Shown in pieces: positions 26,244-35,289 of a stretch of 39,942 nt of DNA. The translations under genes and the position numbers were made by a program. The stretch is from Peptostreptococcaceae bacterium (GTDB taxonomy: Bacteria; Bacillota; Clostridia; Peptostreptococcales; Peptostreptococcaceae): NCBI GenBank assembly GCA_025210335.1, contig JAOARY010000012.1:1-39942 (forward strand), given 5' to 3'. The notes under the pieces were generated by a model. It saw nothing but the letters and a program-made list of their open reading frames with translations. It made no database searches and had not been told where the DNA came from. The stretch's first letter is position 1. Every line of letters starts with the position of its first letter.

Positions 26244-27797
26244 CTATTTATTTATTTTTAATTTGGATAAAATTAACTCCAAAACTTCCTTAATCTCATC
26301 CACTTTTAAAATGACTATCAAACCTATGTATATGAAAACCCCTATAATTCCACTTATACACAAATTCAACGCTTTGTTTATGAGATTATTTCCTATAAAT
26401 ATTATTGATTCTAATTGTAGACTTATAAAATAAGCTATATATGACATCAAAAAAGATGCTATAAATATCTTCACAAGATTGATTACAAGCTTTTTACCAC
26501 CTTTTATCTTAGTCTTTAACTTTATCAACATAAAAAGTATTAAAGCTCCTAAAATCGATGCTATACTTGTAGAAATCGCAATTCCTGAAATTTCAAACTT
26601 ATCTTTTAATAAATAATTAAAAATTAAATTTATGCAAATTGCAAATATCCCTACAAATAAAGGAGTTTTTCTTTCATCCATAGAATAAAATACTTTTGAA
26701 AATAAATCTATAAAGGAAAAACCAAGTATACTAAATGCGTAGAACCTAAAAGCATTTGCCGTTATAATGGTTGCATTTATATCAAAACTACCTCTTTCAA
26801 ATAAAAATGAAATTATATTATTTGAAAAGAAAATTATAAAAAATACTATAGGTACAATGAGTATACTTATTATATTTATTGATTTTCTTATTATATGCTC
26901 AAGTGCCTTATAATCTTTTTTTACACATAATTCACTCATCTTAGGATACATAACTGTAATTATTGAAAGAGCAAATATCCCAAATATAAATTCATTTAAT
27001 CTATTTGAATAATTAAGTGCTGATACACTACCATTACTAAGTCCAAAAGCCAAAGCTCTGTCTGAAATTGTTGTTATTTGCAAAACACTTAACCCAATAA
27101 ATACAAAAACTAAATTCTTAAAAACCTTTTTAGTATCTTTATCCTTAAAATCTAATTTAAAGTTTATCTTATATCCATATGATTTAACATTCACATATAA
27201 AAATATAACTATTGCAACAAAGGAAAACAAACTCCCATAAATTAAAATCTCTTTTGATTTATATATCGAACCTAATACTATCGATGCAATCAAAACTATA
27301 TTAAATGGTATACCAACAAGTGCTGGAATTTTAAAATTATCGTTCAATTGTAAATAAGCCATAAAGACATATTGAATCATTATAAAAGGAACTGCAAGAA
27401 GTATTATTTTACAAAACTCTACCGTAGTTTGATATATTCTATGATCAATTTCACCAGACATCATATTTACTATAATTTCTGGATATAAATAAGATATTAT
27501 AGAAATCAATATAGATATAATAACAGCTATATTTAATACATTATTTAAAAATAGATTACTCTTAACTATTCCTTTTTCTTTTAAATTTTTCTTATAAATT
27601 GGTATTATAGTCGTAAGAAGTGCCATTCCTAGTGAACCAAATAATACAGATGGCAACATAAAAGAAAAAACATATGCATCTGTAAAAGATGATGTTCCAT
27701 AAAAATAAGCTAAGAACAAATCTCTTGAAAATCCTAATATTTTCGAAAAAATCATTGCAATCATTATAATTACAACTGATTTAAATACTTTACTCAT
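26244..27797 (-). CDS. murJ: Lipid II flippase MurJ (MviN/MOP family)
   Basis: 517 residues, 14 membrane segments expected and consistent with the hydrophobic pattern. Family marks: SKILGFSRDLFLAYFYGTS (residues ~17-35) with the conserved Arg, TDAYVFSFMLPS, SVSALNYSNRLNEFIFG, SNNIISFLFERGSFD (the conserved RGxF) and KVFYSMDERKTP. It flips the peptidoglycan precursor lipid II; paralogues can flip other polyprenyl-linked sugars, so exopolysaccharide export is possible. The ATG follows AGGAGAATATT. Confidence 0.92.
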   Translation of the reverse strand: MSKVFKSVVIIMIAMIFSKILGFSRDLFLAYFYGTSSFTDAYVFSFMLPSVLFGSLGMALLTTIIPIYKKNLKEKGIVKSNLFLNNVLNIAVIISILISIISYLYPEIIVNMMSGEIDHRIYQTTVEFCKIILLAVPFIMIQYVFMAYLQLNDNFKIPALVGIPFNIVLIASIVLGSIYKSKEILIYGSLFSFVAIVIFLYVNVKSYGYKINFKLDFKDKDTKKVFKNLVFVFIGLSVLQITTISDRALAFGLSNGSVSALNYSNRLNEFIFGIFALSIITVMYPKMSELCVKKDYKALEHIIRKSINIISILIVPIVFFIIFFSNNIISFLFERGSFDINATIITANAFRFYAFSILGFSFIDLFSKVFYSMDERKTPLFVGIFAICINLIFNYLLKDKFEISGIAISTSIASILGALILFMLIKLKTKIKGGKKLVINLVKIFIASFLMSYIAYFISLQLESIIFIGNNLINKALNLCISGIIGVFIYIGLIVILKVDEIKEVLELILSKLKINK

Positions 27798-28441
27798 AAT
27801 ATTCTCCTAACCGTTAAAATAAACTGCATAACTTCTCAATTATACCATATATAACGCATCTAATAAAAAAATCAAAGATTAAAAATTTATTAATTTTTAT
27901 AATTCTCTTTATAAAAATCGTCAATATTTATAAGATTAAGTTAAATATTATTTTTCTTATAATAAATTTCATTTTACTTTATCACTTTATCTAAAAAAAG
28001 AAGTCTCTAATGCAAATTTCTTTTCTTCTTTACTAAAAATTCAGAAAATTTATAATATATTTTTCAGAATATTTTTAATTATCACAATTATTTTTAATTT
28101 TATCCTCAAATTAAATTATGATATAATTTTGATTTATGTTGATTTATAAAGCTTGCATTTGTTAGCTTTTGATAAGAATATTTATTTTTATTAATAATTT
28201 AATGCGAATTTAAAACATATAGTTTTATTTTTAAATCTGCAATTTAATTTGCAATCTTAACATTTTTTTAACAAAATCCACTGAAAAATTCGTTTTCCCC
28301 TTTATAATATTATTAGGGGATGTATATAAAATCTAATAAATTAATAATAAAAAATATATCAAAAAACAAAATATCATACTTGATTAGATTTTATATCGTA
28401 TTTATATTTAAATTATTTTAATTGGGGGAGGAACATTTTTT
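27798..28441 (+). promoter_or_regulatory. 644-base intergenic region: candidate promoter and structured nhaC leader
   Basis: A TATAAT at 28303-28308 with CTGAAA 16 bases upstream is a candidate promoter for the plus-strand antiporter. The transcript would carry a 14-bp perfect inverted repeat: ATATAAAATCTAAT (28324-28337) with ATTAGATTTTATAT (28383-28396) around a 45-base AT-rich loop, then GGGGGAGGAAC before the ATG at 28442. I see no known riboswitch motif. The remaining part (27840-28280) is AT-rich without ORFs I can support. Confidence 0.5.
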
Positions 28442-29941
28442 ATGAATTCAAAAAATAATACTTTAGCGAATATCCTAGTCGCAATCTTAAAAATTTCACC
28501 AGTATTTTTGATGGCAATACTTATGATCAAAGAATTTGATTCACTTATTGCAGCACCATTAGCTACTATCTATGCTGCAATTATCGCATTTATAACTGAT
28601 AAAATTCCTTTTAATGATATTGTTGATTCAGCTGTTGAAAATGTTAAAGAAATGCAATTGGTATTCTTTATACTGATGCTTGCATATGCAATGGCTGCAA
28701 TATTTATGGCTTCAGGAGTTGGAGCAAGTATAATAATAATGGCTCTAAAATTAGGAATAACAGGTAAAACAATTGCTGTTACAGGTTTTATTGTTACCGC
28801 TATACTTTCAATAGCAACAGGAACCTCTTGGGGTACTTTTGCTGCATGTGCACCAATCTTCTTATGGCTTAACCATATAGTTGGAGGAAATATAGTTCTT
28901 ACAACTGCTGCAATAGCAGGTGGAGCATGTTTTGGTGATAATATTGGACTTATATCAGATACTACTGTTGTTAGTTCTGGAATACAAAATGTTGAGGTAA
29001 TCCATAGAATAAGACATCAAGGTGTATGGTCTTTAATATGTTTAGTAGTAGCTGGGATTCTATTCTTCATTGCAGGAATGTCTAATCCATCAGAAACTGC
29101 AAATGCATCTTCTGCAATTTCTCAAATACCTCAAGATGTTTGGGCAGCTTTAATGGAAAAAAGACCAGCTGCTGTAACATTATTAAATCAAGTAAAAGAA
29201 GGTGTACCTCTATATATGATAATACCTCTTATATTGGTTTTAATTGTTGCTATAAAAGGAATTCCAACATTAGCATGTTTAGGCGTTGGTATAATCAGTG
29301 CTTATATCTTAGGTAATGTTGCAGGAACAATTACTTCTACTAAAGCATTTTTAGATTTGGTTATGAATGGTTTTGCCGATGCTGGTTCTTGGGTAATTGT
29401 TATGATGATGTGGGTAGGAGCATTTGGTGGTATAATGGGTAAAATGAAAGCTTTTGCACCATTATCTAAATTAATTGCGCATATATCTAAATCAGTAAAA
29501 CAACTTATGTTTTGGAATGGTATATTGTCAATAGCTGGTAATGCTGCTCTTTCTGATGAAATGGCTCAAATCGTAACAATTGGACCAATAGTTAAGAATC
29601 TTACTGATGAAAATGTAGAAGCATCTGAAGAAGATATGTATAAATTAAGACTTAGAAATGCTACATTTGGAGATGCTCTTGGAGTATTTGGATCTCAGCT
29701 TATTCCTTGGCATGTATATATGAGTTTCTACGTAGGTATTGCTGCTGCTGTATATCCTCTATATGAATTTAGTGCCATAGAGATTATCAAATCAAATTAT
29801 ATGGCAATGGTAGCTGTAGCATCTATATTAATATTAACTCTAACAGGCTTAGATAGACTTATACCATTCTTTAGTCTACCAAGTGAACCAAATGTAAGAC
29901 TAAAGAAAAACATCACTAAATCAAGCAAAGAAATTATATAA
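28442..29941 (+). CDS. NhaC-family Na+/H+ antiporter-type transporter
   Basis: 499 residues with about 12 membrane segments. The family core TGTSWGTFAACAPIFL (about 122-137), AGGACFGDNIGLISDTTVVSSG (about 160-181, the conserved GD...SDTT block) and the repeat-half AGNAALSDEMAQIVTIGP are present. A long periplasmic or loop insert lies around 210-260. Not closely similar to the hutP-linked paralogue. It has a very strong ribosome binding site (GGGGGAGGAAC, then T6) and stands alone. The exchanged organic substrate, if any, is unknown. Confidence 0.92.
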   Translation: MNSKNNTLANILVAILKISPVFLMAILMIKEFDSLIAAPLATIYAAIIAFITDKIPFNDIVDSAVENVKEMQLVFFILMLAYAMAAIFMASGVGASIIIMALKLGITGKTIAVTGFIVTAILSIATGTSWGTFAACAPIFLWLNHIVGGNIVLTTAAIAGGACFGDNIGLISDTTVVSSGIQNVEVIHRIRHQGVWSLICLVVAGILFFIAGMSNPSETANASSAISQIPQDVWAALMEKRPAAVTLLNQVKEGVPLYMIIPLILVLIVAIKGIPTLACLGVGIISAYILGNVAGTITSTKAFLDLVMNGFADAGSWVIVMMMWVGAFGGIMGKMKAFAPLSKLIAHISKSVKQLMFWNGILSIAGNAALSDEMAQIVTIGPIVKNLTDENVEASEEDMYKLRLRNATFGDALGVFGSQLIPWHVYMSFYVGIAAAVYPLYEFSAIEIIKSNYMAMVAVASILILTLTGLDRLIPFFSLPSEPNVRLKKNITKSSKEII

Positions 29942-29967
29942 TAATATATTATTGTTTATAGATATCA

Positions 29968-30012
29968 AAAACAGTATAAAAATGAAAATATCATTTTTAT
30001 ACTGTTTTTTTA
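29968..30012. terminator. Bidirectional terminator after the antiporter gene
   Basis: AAAAACAGTATAAAAATG pairs with CATTTTTATACTGTTTTT and ends in T7. Its stem nearly matches that of the terminator at 31219-31261, differing by one base pair in the ACAG/GCAG part. Confidence 0.92.
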
Positions 30013-30044
30013 TAAAACTTAATTTATTACTAATTCTATTTTAT

Positions 30045-30428
30045 TTATATATACGATACCGTATCAAAATATTTAAAATCACTATTATTTGGTCTATTGA
30101 GTTGTGTAAAATTAAAATTATAGATTAAAATAACCGAGTTTACTTTACTCTTTAATATCATATTTTGCGATTTTTTTAAATTATTTATTATTTTTTCATA
30201 GTAAGAACATCCAGACAATAATCTCTCTATATTTTCACTATAAAAATCCAAGAATTCAATTTCAATAAAATCTTCATCTACTTCATCTATATCAATACTA
30301 AAATCCAAAAAAAACTTAGATAATGATATATTGTCGTCATCATCATAATATATTTTTGTATTTAATTCTAAATCATCTTTTGATAAGCTATCTCTAAACC
30401 AAATTGAAACTACTCCATTTTCCTCCAC
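30045..30428 (-). CDS. Imm22-like immunity protein
   Basis: 127 residues, acidic, no signal peptide. The order VSIWFRDSLSKDDLE, YDDDDNISLSKFFLDFSID, DEDFIEIEFLDF, LLSGCSYYEKI follows the Imm22 pattern (VSIW...F..D..I/DEDF.E.EF/LL.G.SY). Imm22 proteins neutralise nucleases of polymorphic-toxin systems in the cytoplasm. The start is GTG after AGAGGGATTTT. No cognate toxin is next to it; it is the third immunity gene behind an AHH toxin, so it is probably an acquired spare. Family call is by eye. Confidence 0.65.
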   Translation of the reverse strand: MEENGVVSIWFRDSLSKDDLELNTKIYYDDDDNISLSKFFLDFSIDIDEVDEDFIEIEFLDFYSENIERLLSGCSYYEKIINNLKKSQNMILKSKVNSVILIYNFNFTQLNRPNNSDFKYFDTVSYI

Positions 30429-30495
30429 AAAATCCCTCTTTTCTATTTTTATATTTTATATTAATTCTAAATAATTTTGAAATTAGGAAATTATA

Positions 30496-31074
30496 TTAAG
30501 AATTTAAATCATTGCTCCACACTTCTATAAATTTAAAACCTGATAAATTATTTTCTTCTACTGCTTTTTTGAATTCATCTGTAACTAAAATTTCAGATCC
30601 TTTTACTCTTTTATTTAAATAAAATTTAAACATTTTTTGGTTTTCTAATACACCTTCTCGAAACTCATATTCTTTCACTTCTACTGGAAGTCCTGTTTTT
30701 AATCTTCTTATCTTACTTCTTTCAACATCTATAATGTCCAAAAAACTAAGTATATTTACTAAATAATATATCTCATCTTCATAATTTGCCTCTACAAACT
30801 CTACATCATCTTTTATTATTTCTTCTAAAACATCTTTTGCTCTTTTACTAAACATCAATATTCCAGAAGTAGTCCAAAATTTTGGATTATCACTCTTTAT
30901 ATCTCCACCTATTTTGTTTAATTTAAGATTTTTGTATTTATTTTTTATATGCACCCCTGAGTACATATCATTTATAAATAAATCTTTTTCTTCCTTATTT
31001 TCTACTACTAATTCAAAGTCCTCAAATTGTTTTTTGTTGCTTTTAAATTCTACTTTTAATCTCCATACTTTCAT
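30496..31074 (-). CDS. Imm11-family immunity protein (second copy)
   Basis: 192 residues. Pattern of Imm11 (DUF1629): KVWRL start, KSDNPKFWTTSGILMFSKRAKDVLEEII (about 60-87), EIYYLVNILSFLDIIDVERS (about 105-124). A paralogue of the gene at 31306; the middle block and the last 32 residues are identical while the N-terminus and the segment 125-160 have diverged. The ATG follows AAGGAGATATAAT. The upstream flank still contains the final 13 codons of the toxin gene, so this unit arose by duplication of toxin-end plus immunity. Likely an orphan antidote with altered specificity. Confidence 0.88.
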   Translation of the reverse strand: MKVWRLKVEFKSNKKQFEDFELVVENKEEKDLFINDMYSGVHIKNKYKNLKLNKIGGDIKSDNPKFWTTSGILMFSKRAKDVLEEIIKDDVEFVEANYEDEIYYLVNILSFLDIIDVERSKIRRLKTGLPVEVKEYEFREGVLENQKMFKFYLNKRVKGSEILVTDEFKKAVEENNLSGFKFIEVWSNDLNS

Positions 31075-31085
31075 ATTATATCTCC

Positions 31086-31127
31086 TTAATCATTTAATTG
31101 TAATGTTCCATCTAGAAGTTCTTCTCC
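31086..31127 (-). pseudogene. Remnant of the AHH toxin 3' end
   Basis: Thirteen codons ending in a stop read GEELLDGTLQLND on the minus strand, matching the last twelve residues of the intact toxin (EELLDGTLQLND) with near-identical DNA. A TGA directly precedes it in frame, so nothing is translated. The homology stops abruptly here, marking the edge of a duplication whose offset is 810 bases. Confidence 0.85.
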
Positions 31128-31218
31128 TCAATCATTATACTACTCATTAATTTATCAATACTTACAAATAATCAGACTATATATTTCTTTATAATTTTGT
31201 ATTTAATGAACTACAAAC

Positions 31219-31261
31219 AAAAGCAGTATAAAAATGACACTTACATTTTTATACTGCTTTT
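31219..31261. terminator. Terminator after the first Imm11 gene
   Basis: AAAAGCAGTATAAAAATG is perfectly complementary to CATTTTTATACTGCTTTT (18 bp, seven-base loop), with a T/A run on each side. It ends the toxin-immunity transcript. Confidence 0.92.
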
Positions 31262-31305
31262 TATTCTTTATTTTAGTTCAATAATTTTGAGATTAGGAAA
31301 TTATA

Positions 31306-31884
31306 TTAAGAATTTAAATCATTGCTCCACACTTCTATAAATTTAAAACCTGATAAATTATTTTCTTCTACTGCTTTTTTGAATTCGTCTGTAACTAAAA
31401 TATCAACTACATTCTTTTGATTATTCAAATAAAACTTAAATATCTTTTGATTTTCTAATACACTTTTTCTTAATTCATATTTTTTTACTTCAGAAATTAG
31501 ACCTGATTTTAACGTTCTTAATGTACTCTTCTCAAAATCTATAATATCCAAAAAACTAAGTATATTTACTAAATAATATATCTCATCTTCATAATTTGCC
31601 TCTACAAACTCTACATCATCTTTTATTATTTCTTCTAAAACATCTTTTGCTCTTTTACTAAACATTAAAACACCTGGAAGAGTCCAAAACATAGGATTAT
31701 CACTTTTAATTTCGCCGTCAATTTTATTAATTTTTATATCTCTGTATTTATTTTTTATATTTTGACCTAATCGCATATCTTTTACAAATAATTTTTTTTC
31801 TTCTTTATCCTTTGTTACTAATTCAAACCCTTCAAATGGAACTCCATCTTTTTTAAATTCAAACTCTAATCTCCATATTTTCAT
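31306..31884 (-). CDS. Imm11-family immunity protein (cognate of the AHH toxin)
   Basis: 192 residues with the Imm11/DUF1629 pattern: KIWRLEFEF, KSDNPMFWTLPGVLMFSKRAKDVLEEII, EIYYLVNILSFLDIIDFEKS. Imm11 genes typically lie beside AHH- or LHH-type HNH nucleases, which is the case here. The start is only 11 bases after the toxin stop codon and its AAGGAGA site lies in that gap, so it is tightly coupled to the toxin. No signal peptide, so it guards the cytoplasm. Confidence 0.9.
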   Translation of the reverse strand: MKIWRLEFEFKKDGVPFEGFELVTKDKEEKKLFVKDMRLGQNIKNKYRDIKINKIDGEIKSDNPMFWTLPGVLMFSKRAKDVLEEIIKDDVEFVEANYEDEIYYLVNILSFLDIIDFEKSTLRTLKSGLISEVKKYELRKSVLENQKIFKFYLNNQKNVVDILVTDEFKKAVEENNLSGFKFIEVWSNDLNS

Positions 31885-31895
31885 ATTATATCTCC

Positions 31896-33146
31896 TTAAT
31901 CATTTAATTGTAATGTTCCATCAAGAAGTTCTTCTCTTAAAGAATTTAATTCTGAAATAATATCATCTCTATCAGCACCATCACTATAAATACGATTTAA
32001 TCTTCTATTAACTTCATTAACATAAGATGCACTATGATTTCCTACATGAAGTGTTGCTCCTTGATTTCTTGAATGTGAATTATGCTCCATAGGTAAAAAT
32101 ACACCATTAGATGCTGAATTATACTCTATATCAAATTCATCTAATATTTCTCTTGCACTACTAGCTCTTGAATCAGTTCCTGGAACTATATGATGTGCAG
32201 CATTCTTATATGGAGGATTTGGTACCCCTGCCAAAGTCAATTCCCCTCTTAATATTTTTGAATTTTGGGCACCTTCCGCATATTCACCCATTATATAAGT
32301 ATAATCAGATACCATATCTGCATATTCGCTAGCATTTATTAATCTATTACTTGCAAATAGTTGAAGATTCATATCAAATTCATTCTCATCAACAATATCT
32401 GCAACATCATCTAAATCTATATCTATCTTAGGTCTTTTATGATTTACTACATTTCCTGTAATTCCACCAAAATCATCTAAAAAACTATTAAATTTACCTA
32501 TACTTTCAGGCAATTCTTTTAGCATAGATTTTGCATCTAGTATCTTAATGATTGTTTTAGCTAAATTCTTTCCATATTCATTAACTTCTTCTCCAGAAAC
32601 ACTAGAATCTGGATCAAATACATAGAATGTATTATCAATAACATATACTACACATTCTAAGTCGCTCCATATAATTTCTTGAAGTTCATCTAGTCCAATC
32701 TCCCCACTAGATATCGCTGTACAAAAATCCATCATTGCTTCATATGTCGATGGGTCTAATAAAGATAAAAATCCTTCTACTGTTGCCCCTATTTCTTCAT
32801 AAACACCTTTAATTAATCCACCTATCAAATCCGGTGTCTGATACCATTGCATACGTGATACTCTATCACTTTTATTTAGACTCTTAATTAATCTATTATT
32901 AGCTTCTCTAACTTTTGGGTTATTTAAAAAATCTAAAAAAACAAGAATTTCTTCTTTAGACATTTCTTCGCAAATCTCACAATTCACCAAATCATCCAAA
33001 GTATATTCTCTATATTCATAATTCATTATACCATTATAATTAGTTCTTTCTAAAGCAAAACTCGAACTTGTAAATCCAATTTGAAATACCATTACAAATA
33101 ATAATAGTATAGACATTAATTTATTCTTTTTATTAAAACAAAACAT
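31896..33146 (-). CDS. Secreted toxin with C-terminal AHH nuclease domain
   Basis: 416 residues. A signal peptide (about residues 1-31, basic NKKNK then a hydrophobic core, ending SSFALE) predicts Sec export. Residues 32-300 hold no repeat or domain I recognise; it has a QLFASNR boundary-like stretch near 265-271. The AHH domain (about 305-416) shows AAHHIVPG (Ala317-His318-His319), NGVFLPMEHNSHSRN and HVGNHSASYVNEVNRRL, the HNH/EndoVII-type nuclease set seen in polymorphic toxins. It would cut nucleic acid in a competitor. Compact, without RHS, LXG or YD repeats. The ATG follows AAAGGTGGTTAGATT. Its immunity gene follows immediately. Confidence 0.9.
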   Translation of the reverse strand: MFCFNKKNKLMSILLLFVMVFQIGFTSSSFALERTNYNGIMNYEYREYTLDDLVNCEICEEMSKEEILVFLDFLNNPKVREANNRLIKSLNKSDRVSRMQWYQTPDLIGGLIKGVYEEIGATVEGFLSLLDPSTYEAMMDFCTAISSGEIGLDELQEIIWSDLECVVYVIDNTFYVFDPDSSVSGEEVNEYGKNLAKTIIKILDAKSMLKELPESIGKFNSFLDDFGGITGNVVNHKRPKIDIDLDDVADIVDENEFDMNLQLFASNRLINASEYADMVSDYTYIMGEYAEGAQNSKILRGELTLAGVPNPPYKNAAHHIVPGTDSRASSAREILDEFDIEYNSASNGVFLPMEHNSHSRNQGATLHVGNHSASYVNEVNRRLNRIYSDGADRDDIISELNSLREELLDGTLQLND

Positions 33147-33175
33147 AATCTAACCACCTTTTTTTATTAATTAGA

Positions 33176-33191
33176 TTATTTGGCCAAATAA
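33176..33191. promoter_or_regulatory. Perfect 16-bp palindrome upstream of the toxin gene
   Basis: TTATTTGGCCAAATAA is fully self-complementary, 30 bases before the toxin ATG and just downstream of its putative -10, where a repressor would block transcription. The regulator is unknown. Confidence 0.6.
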
Positions 33192-33206
33192 CTAAAATCA
33201 TCTTAA

Positions 33207-33236
33207 ATATTAACAAATAAAAAAAAAAAATGACAA
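33207..33236 (-). promoter_or_regulatory. Candidate toxin promoter with A12 spacer tract
   Basis: On the minus strand TTGTCA (33236-33231) and TAATAT (33212-33207) are 18 bases apart. The spacer is mostly a homopolymer of 12 (A12 on the plus strand, 33219-33230). The elements are 5 of 6 and 4 of 6 matches to consensus. Confidence 0.45.
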
Positions 33237-33451
33237 TGCATTTTCCCTATATAGCTAGTTTTAGGTATTAAAAGGTATTTTTTTAACCACTTTATCACTT
33301 TAATAGTATAAATTTAAACTTTAAAAAAATACTTTTTCTCATCAATATATCAAAATATTATGTTTAAGTCTTATTTTTTTATTTTAAAGTTTATTTTTTT
33401 ATATTTTAACGTAACTTATATTTTTTTAAGCACTTAATAAATATACTAAAA

Positions 33452-33490
33452 AAAGACCGTAATAGATTTAGTTAATCTATTACAGTCTTT
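33452..33490 (-). terminator. Terminator of the small coiled-coil gene
   Basis: AAAGAC-GTAATAGATT and AATCTATTAC-GTCTTT pair with one mismatch; the minus-strand tail is a T-run (plus-strand A7 at 33448-33454). Confidence 0.85.
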
Positions 33491-33503
33491 AATATTTTTC
33501 ATA

Positions 33504-33665
33504 TTACTTTTCTAACTTGCTCATGTATGTTGTTAATACTTTTAACTCTTTTAAGATTTCCTTTAAAAGCATATTATTTTCTTCTAAACTCTTTTCGTTT
33601 CTTAACTCTTGCATTTTTATTTCTTTATAATTCATTCCGTAAGGACTATTTGTTGTCTTCATCAT
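33504..33665 (-). CDS. Small 53-residue protein, probable coiled coil
   Basis: The frame reads MMKTTNSPYGMNYKEIK..., then a Leu/Glu/Lys-rich helix with heptad-like spacing (LRNEKSLEENNMLLKEILKEL) and ends YMSKLEK. A weak AAGAAAGAGAG site precedes it by seven bases, and a strong terminator follows 14 bases after the stop, which argues that it is a genuine gene despite its size. No family recognised. It could be a regulator or a structural peptide. Confidence 0.55.
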   Translation of the reverse strand: MMKTTNSPYGMNYKEIKMQELRNEKSLEENNMLLKEILKELKVLTTYMSKLEK

Positions 33666-33819
33666 TTTTATAACTCTCTTTCTTAAATCCTTATCTTAAT
33701 CTAAGGATTTCTAACTCAAAAATTTAATTACCATAAGGTTTTGTTATAATTCCTCTTATATATCTATATGCTATAATTTTTCTATATTTATATTTATTTT
33801 TCTATATTTATATCTATAT

Positions 33820-35277
33820 CTATGCTGTTTTTTTTAGGCATGGATGAACTGTTAAATTCTTTATCAAACTCTTACATTCATCATTTAAGCCATTTATATT
33901 TACTTTTATATCTTTATTTTTATATTTATCTATAATCTTATCTATCGCTCCAACTGCTGAATCATCCCATACTTTAGCATTTGAAAAATCTATATTAACT
34001 TCCTTTACATCTTCTTTGTAATCAAAATAATTAACAAAATCCATAACAGATGCAAAGAAAACTTGACCTGAAACTATATAATCTCTTTTTGTTTTACAAT
34101 TAGATAGATTACTATCCACATTGATTTTAGAAATCTTGGCAACAAATATTAATTTACTTATAAGTATTCCTACAAAAACACCTTTAGCTAAATTATGCGT
34201 AAACACTACTGATACAATAGTTATTAGCATTACTAAAGAATCTGCAACAGGCATTATCTTTAAATTCTTTAAACTTTCCCATTCAAAAGTATTAATAGAT
34301 ACTACAACCATAACAGCAACTAAAGCAGCTATTGGTATTCTTGTTACAAAAGGATTTAATAAAAATATTAATATTATTAAAAACACACCCGCCAAAAGTG
34401 AAGATAATCTTTTTTTACCACCTGATGTAACATTTATAAGTGATTGTCCAAGCATCGCACACCCAGCCATACCACCAAACATACCTGTAACTATATTAGC
34501 AAGACCTTGTCCTACACATTCTCTATTTGAATTTACTTTAATATCATTCATATCACATATAATAGATGAAGTTAATAATGATTCTAAAAGACCAACTACA
34601 GCTAAAGACATTGAATATGGAAGTACAATTTTTAGAGTTTCCATATTTATAAGTTCAAATGGTATATAAAACTTAGGTAAAGCAGTTGTAAGTTCTCCCA
34701 TATCTCCTACTGTTTTAACATCTGAATTAGTTAAAATTGTAAAAGCACTCAAAGCAATAATTGCAACTAATGCAGATGGAATCTTATCACTAAATTTAGG
34801 AAGTAAATATATTATTAAAAGTCCAACTACCACTAATAAATACATCTGTATTGATGCTCCTTTAAAATGAGGTAATTGTGCACTAAATATTAATATTGCC
34901 AAAGAGTTTACAAATCCAGTCATAACTGATCTAGGTATAAATCTCATTATATAACTAAAATTAAAAAACCCTAATAATATTTGAATAATTCCTGTTAATA
35001 TCGTTGCTATAAATAAATAATCTATACCATAGTTCTTTACTAATGATACAAATATCAATGCCATAGCACCTGTCGCAGCTGATATCATCCCCGGTGTTGC
35101 TCCAGCAATTGCTGTTATTATTGATATCAAAAACGATGCATAAAGACCAACCATCGGATTTACTCCTGCCAAAATTGAAAATCCAATTGCCTCTGGTATA
35201 AGTGCAATTGCAACAAGCATTGATGAGAGTATATCTCCTTTTACATTGTATAGCCATTCTTTTTTGTAATTGTTCAT
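33820..35277 (-). CDS. SulP-family anion transporter with STAS domain
   Basis: 485 residues from ATG 35277 (the frame extends four codons up to a GTG). Membrane core of 12-14 helices with the SulP marks IPEAIGFSILAGVNPMVGLYASF (about 20-42) and FGGMAGCAMLGQSLINVTSGG; a cytoplasmic STAS domain at the end (about 410-475, VNIDFSNAKVWDDSAVGAID). Family members carry sulfate, bicarbonate or dicarboxylates; the substrate is not decided by sequence. A long leader of about 320 bases separates it from its promoter. Confidence 0.92.
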   Translation of the reverse strand: MNNYKKEWLYNVKGDILSSMLVAIALIPEAIGFSILAGVNPMVGLYASFLISIITAIAGATPGMISAATGAMALIFVSLVKNYGIDYLFIATILTGIIQILLGFFNFSYIMRFIPRSVMTGFVNSLAILIFSAQLPHFKGASIQMYLLVVVGLLIIYLLPKFSDKIPSALVAIIALSAFTILTNSDVKTVGDMGELTTALPKFYIPFELINMETLKIVLPYSMSLAVVGLLESLLTSSIICDMNDIKVNSNRECVGQGLANIVTGMFGGMAGCAMLGQSLINVTSGGKKRLSSLLAGVFLIILIFLLNPFVTRIPIAALVAVMVVVSINTFEWESLKNLKIMPVADSLVMLITIVSVVFTHNLAKGVFVGILISKLIFVAKISKINVDSNLSNCKTKRDYIVSGQVFFASVMDFVNYFDYKEDVKEVNIDFSNAKVWDDSAVGAIDKIIDKYKNKDIKVNINGLNDECKSLIKNLTVHPCLKKTA

Positions 35278-35289
35278 TAACTTAAACAC

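Noticed and set aside
31896..33146. RHS or LXG polymorphic toxin
   Set aside because: No YD repeats or LXG domain; it has a simple signal peptide.
34121..34669. 182-codon plus-strand ORF inside the SulP gene
   Set aside because: It is antisense to a clear membrane transporter; the long frame is a by-product of codon use.
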